Positions 48,543-60,719 of a stretch of DNA of 64,000 nt are shown in pieces (positions within the stretch are counted from its first letter, which is position 1; each line of letters begins with the position of its first letter). The notes beneath the pieces are model-generated. The model saw nothing but the letters and a program-made list of their open reading frames with translations. It was not told where the DNA came from and searched no databases. Origin of the DNA: Acanthochromis polyacanthus. Its lineage: Eukaryota; Chordata; Actinopteri; Pomacentridae. The stretch is taken from the NCBI RefSeq assembly GCF_021347895.1, contig NC_067117.1, forward strand, positions 33,734,067 to 33,798,066, given 5' to 3'. The position numbers and the translations under genes were made by a program.

Positions 48543-48942
48543 ATGGCTCTCTATGCTGACCTCGCTCTTCAGGACACCGTGAAGGAGCAACTCTTCAGGT
48601 GAGCTACACTTTCATTTCCCATTTTTATGACTGTTAACTTATTTTAATTTAGCCTCTCAGTCAACCGATGAACGTGTTAATAAAAGCCGTGCCTCTGCTT
48701 CTTTCAGGTGTAAACTTCACATGCTGGAAAGGAAATGCAGCACAGGAGTGGAGAAGCTGAAGGCTCTGATTGGGGAACACCTGCAGAATGGCATCCCTCT
48801 TTCAGACCTCCTGGAGAAAACAAAATCCCTGCTCACTCTGAGAAAAGCACTGCTGTCACACAACGGCTACTCCAAATACTCACGGGACATTTTACGTCTG
48901 TTTCCTGATGCAGAGGAAGACTTGGCTCCACTGTGCTTCTAA
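48543..48942 (+). CDS. Small protein apparently derived from a HES5/her gene, basic region and WRPW lost (96 aa)
   Basis: Exon 1 is 48543-48598 (MALYADLALQDTVKEQLF), a GT..AG intron follows (48599-48707, 109 nt, phase 2), and exon 2 is 48708-48942. The second exon aligns by eye with her4: VEKLKALIGEHL with IEQLKSLLGPEF; SDLLEKTKSLLTLRKAL with SKMEKADILEMTVCFL; NGYSKYSRDILRLF with QGYSSCVREVMNFL (Orange). The DNA-contacting series LRRERIN is replaced by ERKCSTG, the loop is altered, and the protein ends in LCF instead of WRPW. The intron sits at nearly the same place as in her4 but in a different phase. If expressed, it could act as a non-DNA-binding HLH partner; that is inference. I know no named family that fits. 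Confidence 0.6.
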
Positions 48943-49697
48943 AAACAGCTGGAGTGAAACTGCTGGAGCTTTGTGATCTACCAGTGGACTACCAGTGTCA
49001 GTGATGCCATCGGCATCTGTGTTGAAAATCTGCAGACTGAAGAGAAATGCATTATTTGCATCATGACAAGGAGACCAACAAGGCTTGTTTTACACATTTA
49101 CAGAAGATTTCTTTTGTAGGGTTGTGAAAGAAAAGCTGTTCCGCCTCATCTGATGTGGTTTCAGCTTCAACAGTGAACTGAAGAAGATAACGGGAGTTTA
49201 AAGTCAAAAGTGAAGAGACTGTTGATGGCGCAGGAGACCTTAGCTATATTATGGCATGCTGCTATTTGTAGGATTTAGGATTCTTGTGGTCCAACAAGAC
49301 CGCAGAAGACAAATCCAGTCTCTTAACTATGCAACAATTCATTGTTGATGTTTAGATATTACAGAATGTTTTAACGGATTTTATGTTACCAACGGAGTTT
49401 TTACTGTTTAACTTGACTAAAACTGACCATTTGAAGCCAAACAGCAATGCTAACCTGTGACAACACAGAACAGGCTAACATTGTGAGATTACATTTTTGC
49501 ATATGAGTCTTACTGCCTTGTTTCAAGGTATAGTGTATAATATCCTTTAATACCTGCCTTTCTTCTGAAAAGGGTTTCACCATTGTTTTGTTCATGCTGT
49601 GTATGCATATTTTGTTTTTATTCGTCACTTTTATTTTTATTCATCCAAAATGGATTTAAATTTGTTTTTGTGTTTTTGCATATTTTGAGAAAATAAA
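48943..49697 (+). other. 3'UTR of the 48.5-kb gene
   Basis: Untranslated sequence ending near AATAAA at 49692-49697. The array hairpins were not found. Confidence 0.45.
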
Positions 49698-51740
49698 TAT
49701 CTGAAAATCAAAGTCCTGTCAAATGACTTGATCTGAATTCATTTGGGGGAATTAAGCTCTTAACTCACCATTATTTACCAATACAGTTAGATACTTTATA
49801 TATAGTTACATTTTTAAAGGAATTTTATTCTAATTCACTCTTTTCAATCTAAAAAAAACCTGTACATTTTAAACACTATGAAGAGAAGCATCACCTGCTC
49901 TATCACAGATTCCCTATCACTGTCATTATACACGTGACAAATTAAAGGAAAACCCTGAATGACAGGGTGGAGTATAACAAGTACAGATTCCTAAAGGGCA
50001 GCTTGAATAGTTTGATGAGTGTGGTCTGGTGTAAATCCTCCTGAGAACCGAGGAAAAAAAGCATTTTTCAAAATGTAACTTTTGTCTTTTTGGAGCTAAA
50101 ACAACTTCTCACAATTTAGAATTGTATGAAAATATTCTTTTAGATTTGACAGTATGTCCACTGTAATACAACGATTTTACCGTTAAAAAAAACAGCGACA
50201 CTTCAAAACAGATTGACATGAAATATGCCGATCCATTTTCTAATTAAATTTTAAGAAACTAAATTAAATAATGATAGTGCAAAATTTAAGAGGTTGAATG
50301 AAACATAGTTCTAAACAACTATTTATTTATTGCATGAAGTACTTTACATAGAGAATATGTCAAATCGTTCTCATGTCCCTTACAGCTGACATTCATAAAG
50401 TCCTGATGTGTTCATAAACAAGAACATGTATGATTACCATAAGTAAAGCAACGATATCTTAACACTGCTTGACTTAACTTTTCTCTTTTCCTGGCAGGCG
50501 AGTTTTGCTGCAGTCTCTGTCTTGTCTCAGCATGAAAACAAAGTTCCCATTTTCCAACCCAGCCAAGGCCAGGATGCCCTCTATTGAACACATCAGGTTT
50601 TAGTAGGTAGCTCAAATGAGTCAAATGATGCAAAACAAAAACAAATGTCCAATACAGAGGACATAAATGAATGGGCTGGGTTTCAGGAGGATATGGAACG
50701 ATGTGAACTGCTAACTAGATGTCCATCCAGCTGAGCGCCTATAAAGTTTGCAGAGACACATCAAGCAGCGCTGTCCATCCACATCATCCAAACACTAAAT
50801 GATAGTCTTCATCCCACCAGTACAGGTACAGAGACACAGAGAAGCTAATCTGCAGCTGTTCTGGAGGCTGGTAGAGGCTCAACACTAACTGAGACACTCT
50901 GTGCTGATGTTTCTGTTCATTTATCCATTTTTATCCAACTGTGCATTTTGCATTAATGACAGACAGTGTAGATGTAGTGTCAGCTCATAGATCTGAGCTG
51001 AATCGCTTAACAAGCTCTCTGACTGTATTAATCAGTCCCTGACCAAGTGAGGAGTAGTAAGTTTGATCAAAGAGGTATTTATCTCAGCATATTGCAGCTA
51101 CATGCTGTTACAGATGGTAGCTGTTATCATAAAGTACATTTTCAACCATGCAGTGGTGTTTTATTTTATTTCTGTAAGTAGCTGATAAAAATGAGATAAG
51201 CATGTGTTGTTTTTTCTGATTGTTTTATTGCGCATCACTTGGCTTGAAGAGATACATTCATTTTTTGAGACACAATCCAAATAACAAGTCCTTCATTGAA
51301 GGCGTAGGTGCCGTCACTCACAGAGTTATAAAACAGCACATTTGTCTGGGACTTCATCTGCTCAAAATGCAGACAGGTAAGGTGTTTAAAGACATTTCAA
51401 TCAATAGGGTATGTGGATATCACATATAAATCATGTTCAACATGAAAAACACAACATGTGTCTCCAAAATGGAGAAACAATGTGCATGCATCATTGTCAG
51501 TGTCACCAACAATATACAGAGATTCACACTGAGAATAATAATGTCTACTTCACAGACCTGAATCAGAAATAGGGGACTGATTTTGAAATACAAAATATTA
51601 GTCAACCTGCTGTATGAAAATATCATAGAAACACAGAATCAGACCTTTACAAAAGGCAATATAAATGAAAACATGCTCTAATGCAGACAATTCTTCTGCA
51701 TAGTAAGATATAAGTACAGGAGCTTCACTTCTAAGCATCA
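49698..51740. other. No gene seen
   Basis: Single-copy AT-rich DNA. No RBPJ cluster, no repeat family recognised, and no 3' hairpins for the minus-strand gene to its right. Confidence 0.45.
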
Positions 51741-51763
51741 CTTTTAAACAAGTCCTGAGGTGT

Positions 51764-52358
51764 CTACCACGGCCTCCAGAGGGCGCTGTTGACTGGACTC
51801 TTGTCTTTGGTGATGCTGCTCTGGACTGTGGAGCTGAGAGGAGAGAAGTCAGCCTCTGTCAGGTTGTTTTCAGAGGACGGCTGCAGCTTGCTGAAGTGGT
51901 TCAACAGTCTTCTCTGGGACTGTGTCTTCACCTCCTCCTTGGACAGGAAGTTCATCACCTCTCTGACACAGCTGGAGTAGCCCTGATCCACAGCTGTTGT
52001 GTTCACAGCTTGATGCTGCTGCTGCAGTCTTCTCAGAAAGCAAACTGTCATCTCCAGGATGTCTGCTTTCTCCATCTTGGAGTCTGGCTGCTGTTTGAGG
52101 AACTCTGGACCCAGGAGAGACTTGAGCTGCTCAATGCTGCTGTTGATTCGCTCTCTGCGGAGCTTCTCCACCAGAGGTTTTCTGAGCTGCAGAGAGAAGA
52201 ACAAAGTCATCAATGAAAGTGTTCAGGTCTGCATAGTGTTCAGCATACAAAGCTGTCATAAATGATGTTAAAGTGTTCATGAATGTCCAATTTACCTTGT
52301 GGGTCAGAGTCAGATGCTCCTGAGAATTGGTCATTGCTGCAGTGATTGTAGGTGCCAT
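51764..52358 (-). CDS. hes5: HES5/her4-like bHLH-Orange-WRPW repressor, copy 7 (161 aa, minus strand)
   Basis: On the minus strand exon 1 is 52358-52296 and exon 2 52186-51764, with a 109-nt intron. The protein starts MAPTITAAMTNSQEHL and has bHLH, Orange (GYSSCVREVMNFLSKEEV) and WRPW. It differs from copy 1 mainly just before Orange (RRLQQQHQAVNTTAVD). It is the only inverted member and faces away from copy 8. Sequence beyond the stop is unrelated to other units. Confidence 0.9.
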
Positions 52359-52745
52359 GGTTGGATGTGTGAGCTGTAGAGGTCTCTGTAGAGAGAATGT
52401 GATGTGTGCTGGTTTCATCCCAGCTATTTATAGTCCCACATCTCCATATGAATGTGTGGGTCTTGGTCTGCCTGGAGTTTCTCACAGTCTCAGCCAATCA
52501 GAGAGCTCTGTGAGACAATAAAGGATGCAAGGCTCTGAATGGTGTTATTGCCTTAAGGATAATGGTTAGATCTCAGGGGAACAGCTGGAGGACTGGTGAG
52601 GGAGGGGGAGATGGAGGGAGACTGACTGAGCTCTGTGTGAATCTGGGAAAGTGGTGACCCTGTGGAGAGATCAGATCTGCTGCCTGATGATCGGATCAAT
52701 GACTTTGACTGAGCACACGCTCATCATCTCATCACACACATCAGA
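52359..52745 (-). promoter_or_regulatory. Proximal promoter P of copy 7
   Basis: TATA box at 52435-52442 (minus strand) and an RBPJ variant TGTGAGAA at 52479-52486 with a CCAAT box beside it. More diverged upstream, yet the ATCAATGACTTTGACTGAGC stretch is still recognisable. Confidence 0.72.
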
Positions 52746-52999
52746 GACTAATCATGAAATTGTATTTTAGTTTCATTTTTCTAAACCAGAACATTCATGT
52801 ATTTCTTGTTTATATTTAGGAACCCTCTCAAATTAATGTGTTAGTTTAACACTAATTAATGCAGAAAAAATGTTTCTCATGCTTGGCTGATGCGTTACTG
52901 AAGTATAAGTCCTAATACCTGGCTGTGGTAATAAAGGATCCGTTTAAACCATTGCTGATTTAGTAAAAATATGCACATATTGTTAGCAAAATATACAAC

Positions 53000-53474
53000 C
53001 CCAGATAGCAAACTATGGGTGAATCAATGTTGAATCTATGTTGAGACCTAACGTAGAAATTATACAGAAAGCGCAAGGTTGATAAAATGTTGAGTCAACG
53101 TTTGCTTTTCAACCATAAATCACACTTTACCCAGATAGCAAAAGATGTTAAATCAATGTTGAATTTCGGGTTAAGAAGGTTGAATTGTGGTTACGGTTGA
53201 AGACTGATGGTTGGATCAACGTTGATTCAACAACATTTTGTCAACATTGAAGTTTGTGTTTAAAAGATACCATTGAATCTACGTTGTATTTTGGTTTAAT
53301 TAAAATGTTTGACAGGTCAATGTTTAATTAATGTTGAATCTATGTTTGCAAACATGTAATCTATGTAAGCAAACGTTGACTCAACATTTTATCAACCTTG
53401 CGCTTTCTGTATAATTTCTACGTTAGGTCTCAACATAGATTCAACATTGATTCACCCATAGTTTGCTATCTGGG
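53000..53474. mobile_element. Palindromic MITE, 475 bp with 106-bp perfect inverted repeats
   Basis: 53000-53105 and 53369-53474 are exact reverse complements, starting CCCAGATAGCAAACTATGGG. A second start-like CCCAGATAGCAAAAGATG lies inside at about 53131, suggesting nested or composite structure. No coding capacity. Superfamily not assigned. Confidence 0.88.
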
Positions 53475-54355
53475 ACTGCTATCAAAATTAACATAATCAT
53501 TGAGTAGAATAGTGTTCCCTGACAGTGTATCAGTCCTATGAGAAGTGTGCCTTTCTAAAAAGTTTTCATGAGGTCACAGAAACCGCACTGCTTTCATCTT
53601 TGAAATGATGCATTCTGCAGCTAATCTAAGGCAGGTTAAATGGTTAATTTACTTCAAGAGGTACGACAACTTTGTAAATTTAAAACATTCATTCATTCAT
53701 TCATTCATTCATTCATTTACAATCATTCAAAAGCAGCAACTTTGGTGATGCCTGGTTTAAACTGGTCAGGAAAAGTGTAAAAAATGTGAAAGTAACTGAA
53801 GCTATCAGACAAATTTAATGGAGTAAAAACGCACAATATTTGACTCTGAAAGAATGTACAGCAGAAGTATGAGGCTGCACAGAATAAAGGTGCTTCAAGT
53901 ACCTTGAATTTGTTATGAAGTTCAACATTTGAGCAAAGGCTCTTAGTCACATTCCAGCTCTCTACTATATTTTAACATAATGATACTATCCTGGAAACAA
54001 CAGAATATTATTTTTTATAATCTAAAACTAAATGTCTTTATCAGCAGATGGATCCTTGGCCATCTTGTAAATAAAGTTTGATAGTGGTTGAGTTTTTGCT
54101 TAAAATTCATAGTTCTATAGCACAATGCCCGGCACATGATCAATTCAGGAATGAACTCCCTTTTATCCTTCTGTCAAAATAAACCGCCTGGAATGCAACG
54201 GAACAATCTGAATCTAAAGGAGGGTAAAAAGTGCTTTTGAATGTTCATTAATCCTTAGCATGTCTGCATTCCTCGTAGCCATTTTACAAAAGCCTGGTAA
54301 TGACGGGTCTTCATGACAGGAATTTCCATTCAGAGTCGGTGAGACAAAACTCGTA
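53475..54355. other. No gene seen; short (ATTC)n tract
   Basis: An ATTC repeat lies at about 53688-53716. Otherwise single-copy sequence. Confidence 0.5.
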
Positions 54356-54495
54356 AACTGACTCCATAATTAATGTGATGTGCAACCAGACACACTTCTT
54401 TTGTTCTTGGAGCCAGTGAATGGACAGAGTGTGGGAAACCAGAGAAAACTCACTCACAGAGCCCCTGAGGGACAATAGAAGCAGACCAGACAAAG
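54356..54495 (+). promoter_or_regulatory. Module A, diverged single-copy version
   Basis: GACACACTTCTTTTGTTCTTG (SOX-like AACAAAAG on the other strand), then GGACAGAGTGTGGGAAACCAG with RBPJ near 54429, then ACTCACTCACAGAGCCCCTGA. Flanks do not match the array, so these words have outlived the background. Confidence 0.62.
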
Positions 54496-55360
54496 ATGTC
54501 TGTGAAGAGGGGAGGAATTCTTTACCACTGAATTTTAAATGTTTACATATTTTACTCACTAAAACTGAAAATATGCTTGTTTGATATTTTAGTAGGAATA
54601 CTGTTTCTGTCTTTCAGAACTGGAAATTAAACATATGTTTATTTGCAAAACAGCACAATGGTAATAAATGATCAGATTGTTCAGTTTAATTTATAGTCAC
54701 ACTATATTATTCATCAAATTCTATAGCTATCATTATTTTTAACAGTAAAGCATGCTTTAAACTAAAAACACATAAGCTTAATCCATTAAAAAGTATTCAT
54801 CAGCAGCATAAAAACCTTTCAAATAAGCAGATACAGTGGATTAAACTGATTAATAATGTAATGGGCTGCACGTAATACAACAGGACAGATTATTGGGCTT
54901 AACTCTTCCCACATGATAATTTATTTATAGTACATTTTGCTACATCTTCAAAAAACCTGCTAATGTTAAATACTGCCAAAATACAAATTCCTTCAAGTAT
55001 AGTGCACTATATTAAAACACAGTTACCCCCTTAATAATAGAATTGTCTTCAAGGAAAACTTAAAATTTCTGACATATATTTTACTTGAATAAATACAAGA
55101 GAAACTTTATGACATGCTGACATGCTTCATGAAAAACCTCAGTGTGGTTTGAGGTTGGAAGATGTTATAAAAAATGCATAGAAGATGTCTGCAATCATAA
55201 AAGCTCCACTCAGTTGGAATTGTTAATTGTTAATCCCCAGTCAAAATACTTGTGTTTATTTCTCTTGTTCTCTTTCCCTAATTGAGGAGTGTCTAAACAG
55301 CAAACTGTGTCCTCAGGGGAGCGCTGGGAGCTGCTTGTGTGTGGATGAATTAGCATTTAA
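54496..55360. other. No gene seen
   Basis: AT-rich single-copy DNA. Confidence 0.45.
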
Positions 55361-55364
55361 CAAG

Positions 55365-55520
55365 GCACATGTCCATTGTTGAGTGGAAGCTCTGTCAATG
55401 GACAGAGTGTGGGAAAGCTGCGAGAGAGCGAGTCACAGTTCAGTGTGATTAGCATCCTCAACCCCACCAGCACCTGACTATTCTCCAAAGGGAGTTGGCA
55501 CACTTCAGAGGAAGATTTTT
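55365..55520 (+). promoter_or_regulatory. Diverged single-copy module related to B and D
   Basis: CATTGTTGAGTGGAAG (SOX-like), GACAGAGTGTGGGAAAGC (RBPJ near 55397), GTGATTAGCATCCTCAACCC and TCCAAAGGGAGTTGGCACACTTCAG. It shows A-, B- and D-type words together, perhaps the ancestral arrangement upstream of copy 8. Confidence 0.58.
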
Positions 55521-56383
55521 TTTCTCTCCTTATTCTGTTTTTTTCTTCTGTATTTCTGTCTCTGACTGTCTCTCCTAGGTGCCAACTCTGTAACTTTCGC
55601 CAGCTTCATTTCCACTCTGGGTCATTATTTGTATCTGAACCTTTATATTTATTCCATTGATGGGAGCCAAACTGTCAGGGCAATGTCGGCCTTATAACAA
55701 GGCTTATAAAGACTTTTGTTTTGCCCAATGTTTTAACATACATATACTTTTGTTTAAATGCCAAATTAATTGACAGGCATTAATGCAGAAACAAAAGAGA
55801 GCACATATATTTTTGTCGGGTTTTGTTTCAGGAAAAACAAAGAATGTGGTGTCCCTTGAAGTATTAATTACTTATCCACACCCAACATTCCACTCAAGTC
55901 CCCCTTCACTTTTGAAAATAGGAACACAATATTGTGGTAAACAATCATAAGAACAAGAACTGTATGAATTTTGAAACACAGCCTTCTTTATGCTACAGAT
56001 GGCTCATACTGTCATTTTTTTCTTCTCCTGAACAACGCAGAACCATTCAAACTACTCAGTCACTGTGTGAAATGACTAATAGCATGTGACAAGACAGAAA
56101 GCACATCTGTTTCATCTGGAGATGTGTTTCTCAGCTTATATCTAATTTTAAACACCTAAATGAGACATGCATATTCGTGTGACTTTCAGACAGTTGCCAT
56201 TTACTTGCTGGTTTAGACATTTAGATGACTATATAATTTTAAAGAAATGCAAGGCTTACCTTTACGTCATGACTTTTCATTAAAATATCAACAGCTGATA
56301 ATTGGATCAAAAGCACAAATGTAACACTAATTTTCAAGTATGGAGCTGTTTTTATTGTTGAGGATAGTTTCTCTGTTATTCTC
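55521..56383. other. No gene seen
   Basis: Single-copy sequence between the diverged enhancer and the copy 8 promoter. Confidence 0.45.
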
Positions 56384-56761
56384 CCACGTGTGTGATCAGA
56401 CTATAAGTGTGTGCTCAGTCAAAGTCATTGATCCCAGCATCAGGCAGCAGATTTGATCTCTCCACAGGGTCACCACTTTCCCAGATTCACACAGAGTCTC
56501 TGTCCATCTCCCCCCAGTCCTCCACCTGCTCCCCTGAGATTTGACTATTGTCCCTCAAGCAATATAACAGCATTCAGCGTGTTGCTGCTCCGCGTGCTTT
56601 ATTGTCTCACAGAGCTCTCTGATTGGCTGAGACTGTGAGAAACTTCGACCAGAGTGAGACCCACACATTCATATGGAGATGTGGGACTATAAATAGGAGA
56701 GATGAAACCAGCACACATCACATTCTCTCTACACAGACCTCTACAGCTCACACATCCAACC
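56384..56761 (+). promoter_or_regulatory. Proximal promoter P of copy 8
   Basis: CACGTG near the start, RBPJ variant TGTGAGAA at 56634-56641, TATA 56688-56695. Array similarity begins abruptly at TTATTCTCCCACGTG. Confidence 0.75.
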
Positions 56762-57356
56762 ATGGCACCTACAATCACTGCAGCAATGACCAATTCTCAG
56801 GAGCATCTGACTCTGACCCACAAGGTAAATTGGACATTCATGGACACTTTAACATCATTTATGACAGCTTTATATGCTGAACACTATGCAGTCCTGAACA
56901 CTTTCATTGATGACTTTGTTCTTCTCTCTGCAGCTCAGAAAACCTCTGGTGGAGAAGCTCCGCAGAGAGCGAATCAACAGCAGCATTGAGCAGCTCAAGT
57001 CTCTCCTGGGTCCAGAGTTCCTCAAACAGCAGCCAGACTCCAAGATGGAGAAAGCAGACATCCTGGAGATGACAGTTTGCTTCCTGAGAAGACTGCAGCA
57101 GAAGCATCAAGCTGTGAACACAGCAGTTGTGGATCAGGGCTACTCCAGCTGTGTCAGAGAGGTGATGAACTTCCTGTCCAAGGAGGAGGTGAAGACACAG
57201 TCCCAGAGAAGACTGTTGAACCACTTCAGCAAGCTGCAGCCGTCCTCTGAAAACAACCTGACAGAGGCTGACTTCTCTCCTCTCAGCTCCACAGTCCAGA
57301 GCAGCATCACCAAAGACAAGAGTCCAGTCAACAGCGCCCTCTGGAGGCCGTGGTAG
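56762..57356 (+). CDS. hes5: HES5/her4-like bHLH-Orange-WRPW repressor, copy 8 (161 aa)
   Basis: Exon 1 is 56762-56824, the intron 56825-56933 and exon 2 56934-57356. Basic region LRKPLVEKLRRERIN, helix-loop-helix, Orange domain and WRPW are all present. It differs from copy 1 by two residues before Orange (RRLQQKHQ for RRLLQQHQ). Array similarity ends within about five bases of the stop codon. With module A and B/D relatives upstream in single copy, this may be the ancestral locus next to pank4. Confidence 0.9.
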
Positions 57357-58013
57357 ACATCTCAAGAGTTAAACCTGACAAACTGAGATGACCAGCATGG
57401 TCGAAACTTATTATTAGACCAGTTATTGTTATACAGCAAATCTTCTATTGGACTGAATATTTCTTTCTTTTTGAAAAAAATGTTTTCTGAAACTTTTGTG
57501 AAGTAAAATTTTCTATTCTGTGAATAACATATTTCCCTTATTAGCATCAATATGATCAAAATCGACTATTAATGGTCAGCTTTTAAACACCTACCTTAAA
57601 TTCTTGGAAGTCCTTTTGTGTTAATGGAGTGACAAGAACAGGGAAATCTTACCTGCGTGGTGGTAGTTTTTTCCAATATGCATCTTTTCTGATGCTGTTA
57701 AATGTTTGTTTTCAACTGAGAAAGTTCATTGACCCATACTGGGTTTTGCAGACATCTGTTCTGCTATCAACATCTTCTGTTGTGTCAACAGTGTAAATGT
57801 ATAGAAGGACGATAGTTGTTTTTCTCTCTTTGTAAGAGAGGTGGTTCACATTGTTCCATTTGTACGAAATGAGCCTTTGTTTTTATAAAGATGCTGAAGT
57901 TGTTCCCTCTACTTGTCTTGGCATACAAGGTTTTGCTGTGATGTATCATCACCACTAGCGCCTCTATGGAGGTACGGAAACATGATGTTACCCATTTATT
58001 CTTCTTGAATAAA
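57357..58013 (+). other. 3'UTR of copy 8
   Basis: Unlike the array 3'UTRs overall, but it keeps GACCAGCATGGTC (57390-57402), CTTGTCTTGGCATACAAG (57912-57929) and GTGATGTATCATCAC (57938-57952) in the same order, then AATAAA at 58008-58013. Confidence 0.65.
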
Positions 58014-59150
58014 AACAAAAAAACAAAAATCTGAATCTTGAAGTGAATCATTTCATTCTTAGATTAACAGAAATCAACAATGACTGAGCTCATTGGTAAT
58101 CAGCAGCAGTGCAGAGATGGCATTATTGGTCATATTCTCTCCATCTCTCAGTCTTTACGCCAAATAAACAGTATCTTTCAGTGAGGACACTTTCTGTCAT
58201 GGCTGACCGCTACCCTCTGGTGGTTATTCCATGTATTCTGCCATCAGTAAAAAGAACCACATGGAAGCAGCTACATTACTAAATACTTATGGTAGGTGTA
58301 ACATACAGTTCTTCCTTTACTGGCCACACAGTTTGTAAAATCCACGTATTCCACACTATCTGACAGCACCACATATTTCTACAGTATATACTATGTCAGC
58401 TGATTGCATCTCATCATTGTAGCTACATGATGTCACAGATTGAACTCATCAAACCGATGAGTTCACATTTTAGGCTTCACTACTCCATTAACAGATGAAG
58501 ATATTTCACACACTTTGTGCACCATTTTACACCAGATTTGAACCTTACATATTTGTTGTTGTTGTTGCTGTTGTTGTTGTTGTTTGAAACATAGGGATCT
58601 CCAGTACAATTTAAAATAAACTTCTTTGGCTTCAAACAAAATGTGGTGACACACTTGATCTGATTGATCCACCTAGAAGCTGCTGCCTCTTAAGGATTTG
58701 ATAATAAATCTCACTTTGTAAAATATTTTGACAAGTGGAAATGAAATTGTTTGGCAGTTAAGTTGAATCCAATTAAAAACTTGGAGCAGATGGATCAATC
58801 TCTTTCAAATGGGGGAGCTGCACATATTGTTAGGACATTACCTGACATCTTTTACTGTTTTACTTTTACTGTTTTGAGTTTATGCCTGTGCCAAATTCCC
58901 AGAGCTGAATGTACAATTTTGCAGCAATAAAACAGAGATTCTCCAAAAACTCTTGACCAAATAGTTGCTGTATTACATCCTACATTTATATATAGCATGC
59001 TTTACACCTTAAAGCATGCAGTATTTAAACCTTAAACCTACCTTTTAAAGATAGATGCAAATATTAGAGCTTATTAAGCACATTTTTAATTTAAGTCTCC
59101 AAATAAACACAATACCTACAATTTAGAAAGCTGCAAATGTTCTTTCCTTA
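58014..59150. other. No gene seen; (TTG)n tract
   Basis: A TTG repeat lies at about 58553-58584. Otherwise unremarkable. Confidence 0.45.
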
Positions 59151-60590
59151 CAGAATAGTGGAGGCATTGCAGATTTAAATAACTACTGTCTCATTTCCAA
59201 ACATTCAATAGTGGCTAAGATCCTGTGTTTATTTCATACGTGAGTGTCAGTCTGGTTTTAGAAGTGGTCAGAGTACTACCACTGCTGCCATGGCTGTGAT
59301 GGGTGCCTTGGACAGGAAACAGCATTGTACCATCTTATTTGTAGATCTTTCAAAAGCGTTTGATTCAGTGGATCACAAACTACTTCTAGACAAACTCAGA
59401 GATGCTGGCTTTGTTTCCAAGGCTCTTAAATGGTTTAAAATGACTTAACATGTAGAATTCAGTGTATCCAAACAGAGGGCTACTAATAAGACTTTGAGTT
59501 AACTAAATGTGTGCCCCAAGGTTCCATTTTCACTCTAATCTTATTTTCTATTTTTTATATGAATGATTTAGTTAAAGACATTCAAGACAAGCACTTGTAT
59601 GAGAATGATACAATCGTATACACATCTGCTTCCTCTGGAGCACGGGAGATAGACGAACTTCAGACTGTATTTCTGAATGCCTAGAAAATAAAGTTTATGA
59701 TTTCATCAAAAGATCTCTTACAGAAATTTGTCAATCTGAGAATTTTTACATCGGATGGTACATTGATTGAAAGGGTGTCCTCCTATAAGTGCTTGGGAAT
59801 ATGGATTGATGAAAAGCTTTCATTTAAGGTACATATCTCAAATTTAGAACTTAAATGGAAGATTGGCTTTATTTTAAAAATAAAACATGCTTCACATTCT
59901 CTGCAAAGAAAAACTCGCAGACACCACCCTTCTATCTGTGACTGATTATAGTGATCTACTGTACAGCCATGCAGCCTCCTCCACCTTAAGAGACTTGATT
60001 CAGTGGATCATGCTTCACTGCGTTTCATTTCCAATGCAAAATCTCCCACTCATCACTGCATTCTCTATGATTTGGTTGCCTGGACATCATTATGCATTCA
60101 TAGACAACAAAATTGGTACAGTATATGTTCATGTATAAAGGTCTGCTAGGCAAATAAATTCCAAGAATACCTCAGCCCCCTTCTCACTTTCACCTCTAGT
60201 AGATACCATCTGTGCGTATAAGTGGTTGCTTTTCAATCTTTCCAGGGTTCTAATGGACTTTGGCAAAACAGCATTCTCCCATCATGCACAATGGTCATGG
60301 AATAATCTTCGAAAAATTCTTAAACTGGAAACATTCATGCCCATTTATGAGTTTTAGAGTATCATAAAGAATGAAGTGAAGGAAAAATGCCAATGATTTC
60401 CTTGAGAGGTCACTGCCCTTGAAGGGTTCACCTGTTTCATTGTTTTACTGTTTATTGTTTATTTGTGTATCATATATTTGTTTCATATAGCTTTGAAATT
60501 TTTTATGGCTACTACCTTGGCCAAGTCTCCAATGTAAAAGAGATTTTTGATGTCAATGGGTTAAATAAAGGTAAATAAATAAACTATTTA
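59150..60590 (+). mobile_element. 5'-truncated, decayed LINE fragment
   Basis: RT pieces are readable across stops and frameshifts: FVDLSKAFDSVDHK at about 59340-59385 (partly out of frame), VPQGSIFTLILF, MNDLVKDIQD and SSYKCLGIWIDEKLSFK (about 59780-59826). The 3' end is GGTTAAATAAAGGTAAATAAAT near 60560. It is a different lineage and much older than the LINE at 2881. Confidence 0.75.
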
Positions 60591-60719
60591 AATACCCACA
60601 TCATGCAAATTTTTACTCATGCTTAAATTAATTCTCATTTTTTGGATGTGTAAATAACTTTTACTTGTATAACTGGCTCTGTAATCTACTCTTTAGCTTC
60701 ACATATACAGCACATTAAC

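Noticed and set aside
48174..48590. 138-aa minus-strand frame over the promoter and exon 1 of the 48.5-kb gene
   Set aside because: There is no homology I recognise; it overlaps the CCAAT/TATA promoter and spliced gene on the plus strand.
53688..53716. ATTC repeat considered as a CRISPR-like or regulatory array
   Set aside because: It is a simple tetranucleotide microsatellite with no spacers.
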